Origin: Asparagus officinalis
Taxonomy: Eukaryota; Streptophyta; Magnoliopsida; Asparagales; Asparagaceae
Direction of reading: 5' to 3'
Assembly: GCF_001876935.1 (NCBI RefSeq)
Contig: NC_033803.1
Coordinates: forward strand, 57,217,221 to 57,281,220
Length of the DNA: 64,000 bases
Shown: piece by piece, positions 36,701-44,329 of the stretch
Layout of the letters: each line of letters begins with the position of its first letter
How positions within the stretch are numbered: the stretch's first letter is position 1
The notes under the pieces: model-generated
What the model was told of the DNA's origin: nothing
The model's database searches: none
The model's input: only the letters and a program-made list of their open reading frames with translations
Made by a program: the position numbers and the translations under genes

Positions 36701-38297
36701 GTTCACCCTGAAGCACTGTTCATCCGACCCAAGTCTTGATCTTTTAAGCTAATTGTTTAGCCTAATCTAAAAGATGTTAAGCAAGCTAATCATTTGGGTT
36801 AATCTACTATATCCTCATAGGTCTAGAAGTTAAAGTACTATTCATTGGTACTGTTAGTTCACGGTTACTTATTCACCGCAGATGTTGGGCTACTGTTCAT
36901 TCGCGGTGCTATTGACCACAAGTTACTATTTGTCTAGGTCGTCGATCACCTTCATGACTTTGAATCCTTGCCTTCTATGATTGATCTCACATAGATCTCG
37001 ATGATTCGATCTCATCCTCATCATCGACGTTCGCTTCCTTGTCGATTTTTGCTCGAGCCCAAAGTCAACTCACATTTTGGATCATTTGTTTATCAGATCC
37101 TTAAAGAAGAATCATTTATTGTTGAATCCTTTAAAACAAGGACCATTTGTTGTTGGATTCTGAAAAGGATCATTTTTTGTTAGATTCTTTAAAGAAGGAT
37201 CATTTGTTATTGGATCCAAAAGGAAGGATAATTTGTCGTTGGATTGTCCAAGGATCATTTGATCAGTGGAGTATGCGCCCTTTATTAGTAAACAAGCTGG
37301 ACATATATATCATACACGCTCCAGCTTGAGGGGGGTGTCAAGGAATATTATAGAGATCTATTAGATTAGGAATAATATATTAGGAATATGTGATTGAGAG
37401 ATATTCAAGATGTGATTGGATATGATTTTATATCATACCTATTTTGTAATGTCCGCCTAACCTCTATTTAAGAGAGGCTAGGATTAGATGAATAATAACT
37501 TGACCTTTTTCTATTTCTCTACAACTATCACACAGGAGCGCAAATTCATCAATATCAATCACCCAACAAACTTCAAAAAAAAAATTCCAATTTCAAAAAC
37601 TGGTGTATGAGAAAAGCCCACTGAGACATAAAAGCAAACACCAACCGTTCATAAAAATAGCCGTTGGTTTTGAACTTTTCCAATCTCAGAAACTGCGTAT
37701 ATCACACTCGCGCCAGTGATACCCAGAATCAAACGACGAACAACCAGGAACGGGTGTGAATTGGAAAACAACAATTACCCAACTCATCAAACTCAAACAT
37801 ATTCGCAAATTCTAAAGACTGGGTACACGAACAAAAATCTCAGCGAGAAATAAAATCAAACAGCTACCGCTCGTGAAGCAGAACCTGAAGCCAGCCCTCT
37901 CCACGAGCTTGGCACTGAGCGCATCAAAGCAAGCGGGCCCCTGATGAGCTCCCGGAGACTCCAATATACTCCTCAGGGCCTTCGACGGTGATTCTCCTGC
38001 GGCGGTGCAAGCAAACGAGGGTCTGTAGCAATTTCTCTTATATTTTGGTGAAGGAAAGGAGAGAGGGAGGAGTAGCCGTTGGGTTCTGAAGTTTGAAATT
38101 TTGTGGGTTTGGCGGGAAGGAGTTGGAGAGGGGGAGGGAAGTGAAGGGGAGAGCGGGGAGTTTGTAGCGGAGGTAATAAGGAGAGAGGAGAATCCCATAG
38201 CTTTTCCGTTGCTTCTGGAAGAAGGTGAAGAAGAAAAAGTTTTTGTTTGGGAGGGGTGTGGGGAGCGATTCATGAGGTTTGGGTGGGCCAACATCAT
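21655..38297 (-). CDS. PEP mutase/isocitrate lyase superfamily enzyme, plastid-type leader (eight exons)
   Basis: Exons with GT-AG borders: 37868-38297, 35698-35909, 34839-35120, 27204-27326, 25965-26115, 25669-25895, 21879-21915, 21655-21788. Codon phases agree at every junction and sum to 531 residues, or 498 if translation starts at the internal MGFSS (38198). The first about 110 residues are Ser/Pro-rich like a plastid transit peptide. Catalytic-core marks are GPACFDALSAKL, GDGDNGYGN and SPKACGH (the K-x-C-G-H loop of this superfamily), IIARTDSR and FIDAL. Family members cleave or rearrange C-C or C-P bonds of oxaloacetate- or malate-like acids; annotations such as 'carboxyvinyl-carboxyphosphonate phosphorylmutase' are by homology and the true substrate is unknown. 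A C-terminal extension like that of the longer Arabidopsis paralogue is present. Introns are loaded with transposons. Confidence 0.9.
21879..21915 (-). CDS. PEP mutase-like gene, exon 7 (37 bp micro-exon)
   Basis: Reads AGFLEGMANVIP plus one base. Acceptor TTTCAG|GCTGGG and donor CCAG|GTATAC. It joins exon 6 (phase 0) to exon 8 in frame and its sequence fits the GFLEG...PGLGGVN linker, so it is accepted despite its size. Confidence 0.8.
21924..22251. repeat. 164-bp perfect-looking tandem duplication in intron 7
   Basis: GTACATTTAAACCGTAAGG and the following sequence to TTGAAATTAACC occur at 21924 and again at 22088 with no difference that I see. It begins nine bases inside the intron from the exon 7 acceptor. 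Confidence 0.88.
23170..23355 (-). pseudogene. LINE reverse transcriptase C-terminal fragment, copy 1
   Basis: Minus-strand translation gives NKLEIAPIEVKMREN, stop, then CYGHVQQRPLNALVRKSD and GATRSR. This is the familiar IAPIxEKMRE...GHVQRRP...VRKSD stretch of plant non-LTR elements. Only this C-terminal part survives, inside an intron. Confidence 0.75.
23673..23899 (-). pseudogene. Second copy of exon 6 inside the intron
   Basis: Same sequence as 25669-25895 at an offset of 1996 bp, with its own splice sites. Because the exon is 227 bp (not a multiple of three), including both copies in an mRNA would shift the frame before exon 7. It is preceded (on the minus strand) by the last 64 bp of exon 5 with no acceptor. 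Either it is skipped or it is an alternative/poison exon, or an assembly duplicate. Confidence 0.75.
25166..25351 (-). pseudogene. LINE reverse transcriptase C-terminal fragment, copy 2
   Basis: Identical to 23170-23355 and explained by the segmental duplication, including the same in-frame stop after KMREN. Confidence 0.75.
25669..25895 (-). CDS. PEP mutase-like gene, exon 6 (upstream copy)
   Basis: Reads DTGYSLADSSTYNPRIER, then PIVEVLTPYGYENFSS and LRLKITGKDGLEKLDVRVP. It is 227 bp, acceptor TTTTTAG|AT, donor CCT|GTAAGT. Exon 5 plus exon 6 total 378 bp, so they keep frame only as a pair. I chose this copy as the working exon because it is next to the complete exon 5. Confidence 0.85.
25965..26115 (-). 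CDS. PEP mutase-like gene, exon 5
   Basis: Reads DALTAIKGGRIPPPG, FDEIKDTLGFNDYYEEEKRY and QPSPRK. It is 151 bp; it leaves one base of a codon completed by exon 6. Its downstream 64 bp are repeated at 23969-24032 without an acceptor. Confidence 0.9.
27204..27326 (-). CDS. PEP mutase-like gene, exon 4
   Basis: A 41-codon exon reading ANMLEGGGKTPIL, then ELEEIGFKLIAYPLSLIGVS. Acceptor CTGTAG|GCTAAC and donor GAG|GTGCGT. It follows a 7.5-kb intron packed with transposons. Confidence 0.9.
28571..29430 (+). repeat. Truncated Tat-like gypsy 3' end: purine tract and LTR
   Basis: AAAGGGGGCAAC then TGTTATAGG at 28674. Inside are a TATA box CTATAAAAGGG near 29220 and a GATCGTCGGAGGAACAAC phrase resembling GATTATCGGAGGTACAAT of the LTR at 11432-12187. 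The right border is approximate. It sits exactly where the Tekay 5' LTR breaks off (after TTGAACAACAAG), so it is a nested or recombined insertion. Confidence 0.65.
30383..32566 (+). repeat. 3' LTR of the intronic Tekay-type element
   Basis: 2184 bp, TG...CA ends, purine tract directly upstream and a 4/5 target duplication outside. The open frames inside are short and are not genes. Confidence 0.72.
32670..33320. mobile_element. Non-autonomous hAT-type element in intron 3
   Basis: Flanked on both sides by ACTATATC (32662-32669 and 33321-33328), an 8-bp target duplication as made by hAT transposases. The ends are CAAGGTTATCGATAGCGG and, complemented, CACTGTTATAAATAACGG. Subterminal ATAGCGGT/ACCGCTAT motifs recur. 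No transposase is encoded in the 651 bp. Confidence 0.85.
33329..34838. other. Remainder of intron 3, nothing recognised
   Basis: AT-rich intron sequence. A 126-residue minus frame at 34188-34568 has hydrophobic stretches but no family resemblance and lies wholly inside the intron; I do not accept it as a gene. Confidence 0.5.
34839..35120 (-). CDS. PEP mutase-like gene, exon 3
   Basis: Codes for VSPKACGHTHGRKVVS (the catalytic loop), IVIIARTDSRQAV, ADAGADVLFIDAL and ISPLLPKM. It is 282 bp, phase 0 at both ends, acceptor TTAAAG|GTTT, donor ATG|GTAACA. Confidence 0.93.
35698..35909 (-). CDS. PEP mutase-like gene, exon 2
   Basis: Codes for FSVSAARLGLPD, SYGEMVDQGYQIT, GDGDNGYGN and GFAGIILEDQ. 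The Asp residues of the GDGDNGYGN segment bind the metal and substrate in the superfamily. Acceptor CTTCAG|G, donor CAG|GTAAAA; ends in phase 0. Confidence 0.93.
36284..37523 (+). mobile_element. Short LTR retroelement (TRIM-like, copia-type primer site) in intron 1
   Basis: LTRs 36284-36470 and 37336-37523 (187 and 188 bp) are nearly identical, starting TGTTAAGAAA / TGTCAAGGAA and ending TTTCTCTACA. The primer site TGGTATCAAAGCC follows the first; the purine tract TTGAGGGGGG precedes the second. ACTAT on both outer sides (36279-36283 and 37524-37528) is a perfect 5-bp target duplication. The 865-bp interior codes for nothing recognisable and has a degenerate repeat of about 30 bp (GGATCATTTGTTRTTGGAT type) at 37080-37260. 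It is larger than classic TRIMs but follows their plan. Confidence 0.9.
37868..38297 (-). CDS. PEP mutase-like gene, exon 1
   Basis: Encodes the leader and the start of the barrel (SKALRSILESPGAHQGPACF, then DALSAKLVERAGF). The donor is GCG|GTAGCT and leaves one base of a Gly codon. Two in-frame starts are plausible: MMLAHPN at 38297 and MGFSSLL at 38198. The second gives a more typical transit-peptide beginning and a length nearer to the Arabidopsis relative. Confidence 0.85.
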
Positions 38298-38358
38298 CTA
38301 TTGTTAATTTACTAAAAGTTGTCATTGATTAATAGTTAGATTAATGCCGTCATAAATA

Positions 38359-38385
38359 GTTATATACATGAACATATTGCACGTG
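38359..38385 (-). promoter_or_regulatory. Candidate promoter of the PEP mutase-like gene
   Basis: On the minus strand a G-box CACGTG (38380-38385) is followed by GTATATAAC (about 38359-38367), some 65-160 bp upstream of the two possible start codons. Spacing is reasonable for a plant TATA promoter, and a G-box would fit light or ABA control. Both are inference from short motifs. Confidence 0.35.
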
Positions 38386-38749
38386 ATTAAAAAAACATTA
38401 TTTAGGGCTTTTGTCGTATTACAAACTCAAATATTCTCAACTTATACATTAGGGAAAATTGTGTCGAGGCCCCAAAAATATAAACTTTATGTGACGAGGC
38501 CCTTTGTATTCTACCCTATGTGGATAAGCCCCAAATACACACAGTATTTGTGATGAGGTCCCAAAGTATCAGATTTTAAAAAAAACCCAATGGAAGATAC
38601 GAACTTGCCCCTTTGATGGGAATGAACTCGGTTACTGTGCCCATCCCTATTTATTCCTAATTTCTCCATCATTAATCGCATCTCTCTCTCTAACCCCTCT
38701 ATCTCTCAACTTTTCCTTCTCTCTCACTTCCGCCATAGCTACTGAAAAT

Positions 38750-39057
38750 GATCAGCCTCTGAGGAGGCGTGGAAGGCGAAGGCGAGGACGGTGGTCATGG
38801 AGTCGGAGATCGGGGATGTGATCAGGCCCGAGGGCTGGGCCGTCTGGGACATGGTCGACTTCCACCAGACCTGCTACTACACCGAGTACAACAACAGGGG
38901 GCCCAACGGCGACCCCAGGCCCAGGGCCGAGTGGGTCAAAAAGCACGAGCCCATCAACAAAGAGGCGCCCATCTTCCTGATCGAGAAATGGCTAGGGGAT
39001 GTCACCTGGCCGAGGGACGTCGGGGCCAAGTTTATCGACGGCTTTGTCAAAAGCTAG
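38750..39057 (+). pseudogene. Pectinesterase C-terminal exon fragment captured in the Pack-MULE
   Basis: The frame opens after a stop near 38750 and reads EAWKAKARTVVMESEIGDVI, RPEGWAVWD, TCYYTEYNNRGP, AEWVKK and stops at 39057. The order RTVxM-S-IGDxIxPEGW...YYxEYxNRGP is that of pectin methylesterases (PF01095) after the catalytic Arg-x-Trp. The catalytic Asp residues, the Arg, the signal peptide and the pro-region are all missing. It is GC-rich, unlike the AT-rich flanks, and ends in a proper stop. It could be transcribed but cannot encode an active enzyme. Confidence 0.8.
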
Positions 39058-39394
39058 TTAGTTTAATCAAATCGCTAGCTAGGTTGTTAATTAAAAGCTC
39101 GATTGGCTTGGACCTGTCGTGCATCAAGCACGTTGGGTTTTTATTTGTTATCTTGAATTTTTATTAATTGTTTTGTCATGGAAATTTTTTTAAAACATTT
39201 TATTTGTAATTGTTTTCGAAAATTATAAATGAAAAGTGAGGTGAATTCTTCTTCTCTTTTATCGTTGTTATTGCTATTTTATTATCAGTTCTTTCTATAA
39301 TTTGTTGTGGATGTAGCCGAACCACTGACTGGGAATAAGATCGCAAGGCAACAACATCAAATAATAATAGAAAAGAACTATACGTGTTAGTTTT

Positions 39395-40475
39395 ACTTCC
39401 AGCTAGTGCTATTTCTATATAAGTGTTAGTTCTAGTGGTATGTTAGTTCTAATTGAGCCCATGTTAGTTCTAACGGTTCTCGTGATAGTTCTAGCTGATG
39501 TCGTGTTAGTTCTACTTCTAGGTAGTGTTATTTCTAATATATGTATTAGTTCTAGTGGTATGTTAGTTCTAGTTGAGCCCATGTTAGTTCTAACGGTTTT
39601 CTCGTGTTAGTTCTATCTGATTTCATACTAGTTCTTAGTCCAGCTAGTGTTATTTCTAATATAAACGTTAGTTCTAGTGTTATGTTAGTTCTAGTTGAGT
39701 CCCTGTTAGTTCTAGCGGTTCTCATGTTAGTTTTATCTAATTCAATATTAGTTCTACTTCCAGCTAGTGTTATTTCTAATATAAGCGTTAGTTCTAGTGG
39801 TATGTTAGTTTTAGTGGTATGTTAGTTCTAGTTGAGTCCATGTTAGTTCTAGCGGTTCTCATGTTGGTTCTAGCTAATTTCATATTAGTTTTACTTCCAG
39901 TTAGTGTTATTTCTAATATAAACGTTAGTTCTAGTGGTATGTTAGTTCTAGTTGAGCCCCTGTTAGTTCTAGCGGTTCTCATGTTAGTTCTATCTAATTT
40001 AATGTTAGTTCTACTTCCAGCTAGTATTCTAACTTCCAGCTAGTGTTATTTCTAATATAAACATTAGTTCTAGTGGTATGTTAGTTCTAGTTGAGTCCAT
40101 GTTAGTTCTAGCAGTTCTCGTGTTAGTTCTAACTGATTTCATATTAATTCTACTTCCAGCTAGTGTTATTTCTAATATAAGCGTTAGATCTAGTGGTGTG
40201 TTAGTTCTAGTTGAGCCCATGTTAGCCCTGTTAGTTCTAGGGGCTCTTGTGTTAGTTCTAGCTGATGTCATATTAGTTCTAACTTTCAACTAGTGTTATT
40301 TCTAATATAAGCATTAGTTCTAGTGGTATGTTAGTTCTAGTTGAGCTCCTGTTAGTTCTAATGGTTCTCGTGTTAGTTCTAGCTGATTTCATGTTAGTTT
40401 TAAATTGCAGCTAGTGTTATTTCTAATATAAATGTTAGTTCTAGTGGTATGTTAGTTCTAGTGGTTCTCGTATTA
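39395..40475. repeat. Minisatellite built on GTTAGTTCTA
   Basis: A higher-order unit of roughly 130-145 bp is repeated seven to eight times. It contains CTAGTGTTATTTCTAATATA, TAGTTCTAGTGGTATGTTAG and TAGCGGTTCTC. The 10-base core GTTAGTTCTA recurs dozens of times. Inverted forms (GTTAGAACTAAC) follow at 40490-40520 and 40690-40765. Long open frames here (Leu/Val/Ser repeats) are products of the repeat, not genes. Confidence 0.9.
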
Positions 40476-40554
40476 GTCCTATGTGAGTTAGAACCAATAT
40501 AAAATGAGTTAGAACTAACAAAGAGGCCAACAAAACCAAGGCCCAAGGCCCAAT

Positions 40555-40655
40555 CAAAGACATTTAAATATATATTGTAGGTGTATGGGTTTGAACTCCT
40601 AACCTCTTCTCCAAATTCCCAAGCTTTACCACTAGACCAAGTAGCCAAAGTATTA
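40555..40655 (-). repeat. tRNA-derived SINE-like fragment
   Basis: On the minus strand CTTGGTCTAGTGGTAAAGC resembles RNA polymerase III box A, and about 35 bases later GAGTTCAAACCCATA resembles box B. This pattern is that of tRNA-related plant SINEs. No target duplication or tail was recognised, and it interrupts the GTTAGTTCTA repeat domain. Confidence 0.5.
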
Positions 40656-41073
40656 ATGTTAGTTCTACTTAAAGTTAGTTTTAACATGAATTAGAACTAA
40701 CATGAAATAAGTTAGAACTAAAATAAAATAAGTTAGATCTAGCATGAAATAAGTTAGAACTAACATGAGTTATTGCTCATGATAGAGTTTTAAAAGGGTG
40801 AGAAATTTTCCTCTATTTTTTCCATCAGATCGCATTAATAAGACGTGACTTTCCATGTTTTTGGGAGCCAGAAGCATCTGGGGAAGATAAGTGGAGGGGC
40901 AATTTCGAGTTTTTTTTCCAAAATACAATCTTTTTTTTGTACTACTGACGTGGAGGGGCCTTGAAACATTAAATGCTACTTTTTGGGCTAAATCACATGG
41001 GCTAAAATACAAGGGGCTGGGTCACATGGAGTTTTTGCTTTTGGGGTCTGGACACGTTTTTCCCTATACATTA

Positions 41074-41767
41074 TTACTCCATCAGATATTCATATATCTA
41101 AATTAGACCTCCAAGCCAAACAGATCAAATATGATCATTAAGATTCTGAATCCGCTTTTTATCACCGGTACATAGGTATGAGTATAGGTACGGGTATGTG
41201 TTTATATAAAGAACTCATTTCTATATCCACAAAAATTGAATATAGATATATATGTATAAAATAAAAGAAAAAATATATAAGTACTAAACAGCTATGAAAA
41301 GTATAGATAAAATTGTAAAATACAGAGCGTGCATTAATATGTTATGCATATGAAATAAGATAAGTTTATCATCAATATTAACCTCAAGTCCATTAATCTA
41401 ATGATCAAAACAATCACACCTATATCATCAGTATATATTCAGACATTTCAAATACGGGTACATTAGTCTTAGTATGTACTGATGTTCGTAAGGATATCTA
41501 CATTCTACTAGACGCAGACGCATATACATTCACGTGTACACATAATTTCTTGCACTCTTGCTTCCAAGTCTCCTAAGTAGTTTTGAAAAACTTCTTCTCA
41601 GAAATTAGACTCTCATATTCCAATCAGCTCCTTCCTTATCCTATACCACAATAGGTCTCTCTGCTTTCAAATATGTATTTCATGAGGGTAAAACGGTAAA
41701 CAACCATCCATGATTAGTCATTGACTTAATTAGGATTAGCACGTGGATAGAAGTTCTAATGGAGGGA
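41074..41767. other. Spacer between two Mutator-type elements
   Basis: AT-rich, no gene. Only about 700 bp separate the 9-bp duplication of the Pack-MULE from that of the large MULE. Confidence 0.55.
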
Positions 41768-41776
41768 TTAATTTAA

Positions 41777-41903
41777 GGGGTTTTTATTTCTAGAGTCATT
41801 TGTTTACTCAACTTTATCTATAAACTCAACCATTATTACTTGTATGTTTAAACCCAATTCTCTTTTTGTATTTGTCTTTAAACCCAATTTTCAAAATACA
41901 GTA
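41777..41903. repeat. Left terminal inverted repeat of the large MULE
   Basis: About 126 bp, paired with 51199-51325. The outermost bases are GGGGTTTTTATTTC. The match is imperfect, so the element is not recent, though the 9-bp flank is intact. Confidence 0.88.
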
Positions 41904-42059
41904 GGTAAAAGACTTGTATTTATACAGAATCATGGTAAAACCCCCCAAAATACTCTTTCATTAGCCCCATATAAACCAGTACTCTCTCTATCTCCTCATC
42001 TTCCCCTTTTCAACTCAGCCCTAAATTAAAAAACAAAAATCCCTGTTCATTCAAAAATC

Positions 42060-42365
42060 AAAAGCCCCAATTCCATCGTCCGCCGTTGTCGCTGTCACCC
42101 GCCGCCGTCGCCCTCATTTGTTGCCGTCGTCCTTCACTCGTTGCCGTCACCGTTGCCCTCGACCTCGACATCGCCCGTTGCCATCGTCCTCGACCTTGAC
42201 CTCGACTGGGAACTTGGATTTTTCTCTTGTATTTTGGACTCCGTCGCCGTTGCCCGCTACTGTCCCAGTAGCTGTCGCCTTTCGCCATAGTAGTCGCCGT
42301 TGCCCTAGACCTCGACATCGCCCGTTGCCGTTGTCCTCGACCTCGACTGGGAACTTGGATTGTCG
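42060..42365. other. GC-rich, repeated segment near the left end of the MULE
   Basis: GACCTCGACTGGGAACTTGG and the preceding CGTCCTCGACC / CCCGTTGCC phrases occur twice (about 42157-42220 and 42308-42361). Composition is much richer in GC than the rest of the element and no counterpart exists at the right end. The frames are low-complexity (Pro/Arg/Ser) and not credible as genes. It may be 5' leader or captured DNA of the Ulp1 transcription unit. Confidence 0.45.
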
Positions 42366-42600
42366 TCCATTGTTTATTTACAGCTGTAAATGCAAGTAAG
42401 ACATCATTGTTTATTTGCAGCTTGATGTTTGTTATATTGTTGTGTGGTTCCAATCTTCAGTAATTAGGAGGTGGTGTTTATATAAATCAGGGATTTGATA
42501 TCTTCAATTGATTTTCATCCATAAAACTGAATCCATGTTGTCTTTCAATCAACAGTTTGAGGTTATTGCTTGCTGTAGTAAGCTTAGTTTGTATCTAAAT

Positions 42601-43847
42601 GAACAAATTTTTGTTTTAAACCCATTCCCATTTTTTTTTACCGGAATCGACCGACCCTCTTTTTATTTAGCGGAATCGACCCACTTCTCGGCCACGTCAG
42701 CAGCGTGGCCGAGAAGCGGGTCGATTTTTTTTTAATCTCATCACTAAATAGTCGGGGTTGCCAACCCCGACTATTTTTTCTACTGAAAAAATAGTCGGGG
42801 TTGCCAACCCCGACTATTTAGTGATGAGATTAAAAAAAAATCGACCCGCTTCTCGGCCACGCTGCTGACGTGGCCGAGAAGTGGGTCGATTCCGCTAAAT
42901 AAAAAGNNNNNNNNNNNNNNNNNNNNNNNNNNNNNNNNNNNNNNNNNNNNNNNNNNNNNNNNNNNNNNNNNNNNNNNNNNNNNNNNNNNNNNNNNNNNNN
43001 NNNNNNNNNNNNNNNNNNNNNNNNNNNNNNNNNNNNNNNNNNNNNNNNNNNNNNNNNNNNNNNNNNNNNNNNNNNNNNNNNNNNNNNNNNNNNNNNNNNN
43101 NNNNNNNNNNNNNNNNNNNNNNNNNNNNNNNNNNNNNNNNNNNNNNNNNNNNNNNNNNNNNNNNNNNNNNNNNNNNNNNNNNNNNNNNNNNNNNNNNNNN
43201 NNNNNNNNNNNNNNNNNNNNNNNNNNNNNNNNNNNNNNNNNNNNNNNNNNNNNNNNNNNNNNNNNNNNNNNNNNNNNNNNNNNNNNNNNNNNNNNNNNNN
43301 NNNNNNNNNNNNNNNNNNNNNNNNNNNNNNNNNNNNNNNNNNNNNNNNNNNNNNNNNNNNNNNNNNNNNNNNNNNNNNTTTTATTAGATGATGTGGATGA
43401 GTTGTTGGATGAAAATAATATTTTATTGGATGTTGTGTGTGAGTTTTAGGGATGAAAATGGATGAAATTGTACTTTTTAAGATGAACAAATTTTTGATTT
43501 AAACCCATTCCCATTTTTTTTTACCGGAATCGACCGACCCTCTTTTTATTTAGCGGAATCGACCCACTTCTCGGCCACGTCAGCAGCGTGGCCGAGAAGC
43601 GGGTCGATTTTTTTTTAATCTCATCACTAAATAGTCGGGGTTGCCAACCCCGACTATTTTTTCAGTAGAAAAAATAGTCGGGGTTGGCAACCCCGACTAT
43701 TTAGTGATGAGATTAAAAAAAAATCGACCCGCTTCTCGGCCACGCTGCTGACGTGGCCGAGAAGTGGGTCGATTCCGCTAAATAAAAAAAAAGTTGGTCG
43801 GTTTGTAAAATAAAAAGTTGAAATGGGTTTAAATCAAAAATTTGTTC
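42601..43847. mobile_element. Palindrome-rich TIR element nested in the MULE, interrupted by an assembly gap
   Basis: TATCTAAAT flanks both ends (42592-42600 and 43848-43856), a perfect 9-bp duplication. Ends are GAACAAATTTTTG...AAACCCATT and its complement. On each side of the N gap (42907-43378) lies nearly the same self-complementary block. It contains CTTCTCGGCCACGTCAGCAG/CTGCTGACGTGGCCGAGAAG and ATAGTCGGGGTTG/CAACCCCGACTAT, so each block alone can fold into a stem over 100 bp long. No coding capacity is visible. Confidence 0.8.
42907..43378. other. Assembly gap (472 N)
   Basis: Unknown bases between two copies of a strong palindrome. An open frame that runs through the gap on the minus strand is meaningless. 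Confidence 0.99.
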
Positions 43848-44329
43848 TATCTAAATAGCATCGCCCTGTCTGCATCAGTTCAATGCATGTAGCAGTATCA
43901 CCGCTAACTTCCTTTTGATTTTGGTACTAGATCTACGCAACTTCTTCTCGTTCAATCATATCTCAAGCAAGGTGCAGTTGCTTCTCAACTGCTAACATTG
44001 ACAAAATTTCGAAAGGGTTGTTGTTTGCCAGGAAACAGCACATATTATGTAAACAAAAAAAATTACCAATTAGAGTAGTTGAAAGGAAAAAGGAAATTTT
44101 AGACGCATAACTTCACCCGATCATTGATAACGAGCATTAGTAATTTTGATGTTATGTCGGCTTAGTAATTTTGTGTTTAGATGCAAATACACTTGTATAC
44201 CATTCTAATTGTTTTCATGCAACAAAAGCCAGTTGGTTTAAAGTCTTTGAAGTTTGTTTTAATAAAGAAAAAAATTGTATAATATTGATAGATAACTAAT
44301 GTTAGCTTATGTTTTACTTTGGTTGCAGA

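Larger units (their letters stand above)
38452..41064. mobile_element. Mutator-type element carrying a host gene fragment (Pack-MULE)
   Basis: TATACATTA stands on both sides (38443-38451 and 41065-41073): a perfect 9-bp target duplication, the Mutator hallmark. The ends are inverted repeats of about 165 bp: GGGAAAATTGTGTCGAGGCC and, complemented, GGGAAAAACGTGTCCAGACC, with later blocks such as ACTTTATGTGAC/ACTCCATGTGAC and CCTTTGTATT/CCTTGTATT also matching. No transposase is inside. The cargo is a GC-rich pectinesterase last-exon fragment, a minisatellite and a SINE scrap. Confidence 0.9.

Noticed and set aside
39604..40293. Several frames reading LVLVES or RTNMRTART repeats
   Set aside because: Direct translation of the GTTAGTTCTA minisatellite in both orientations.
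40555..40655. A tRNA gene on the minus strand
   Set aside because: Box A- and B-like motifs are present, but no cloverleaf or anticodon stem could be drawn; a SINE fragment fits better.
42830..43489. 219-residue minus-strand frame
   Set aside because: Most of it is the N gap; the rest is palindrome and AT-rich sequence.
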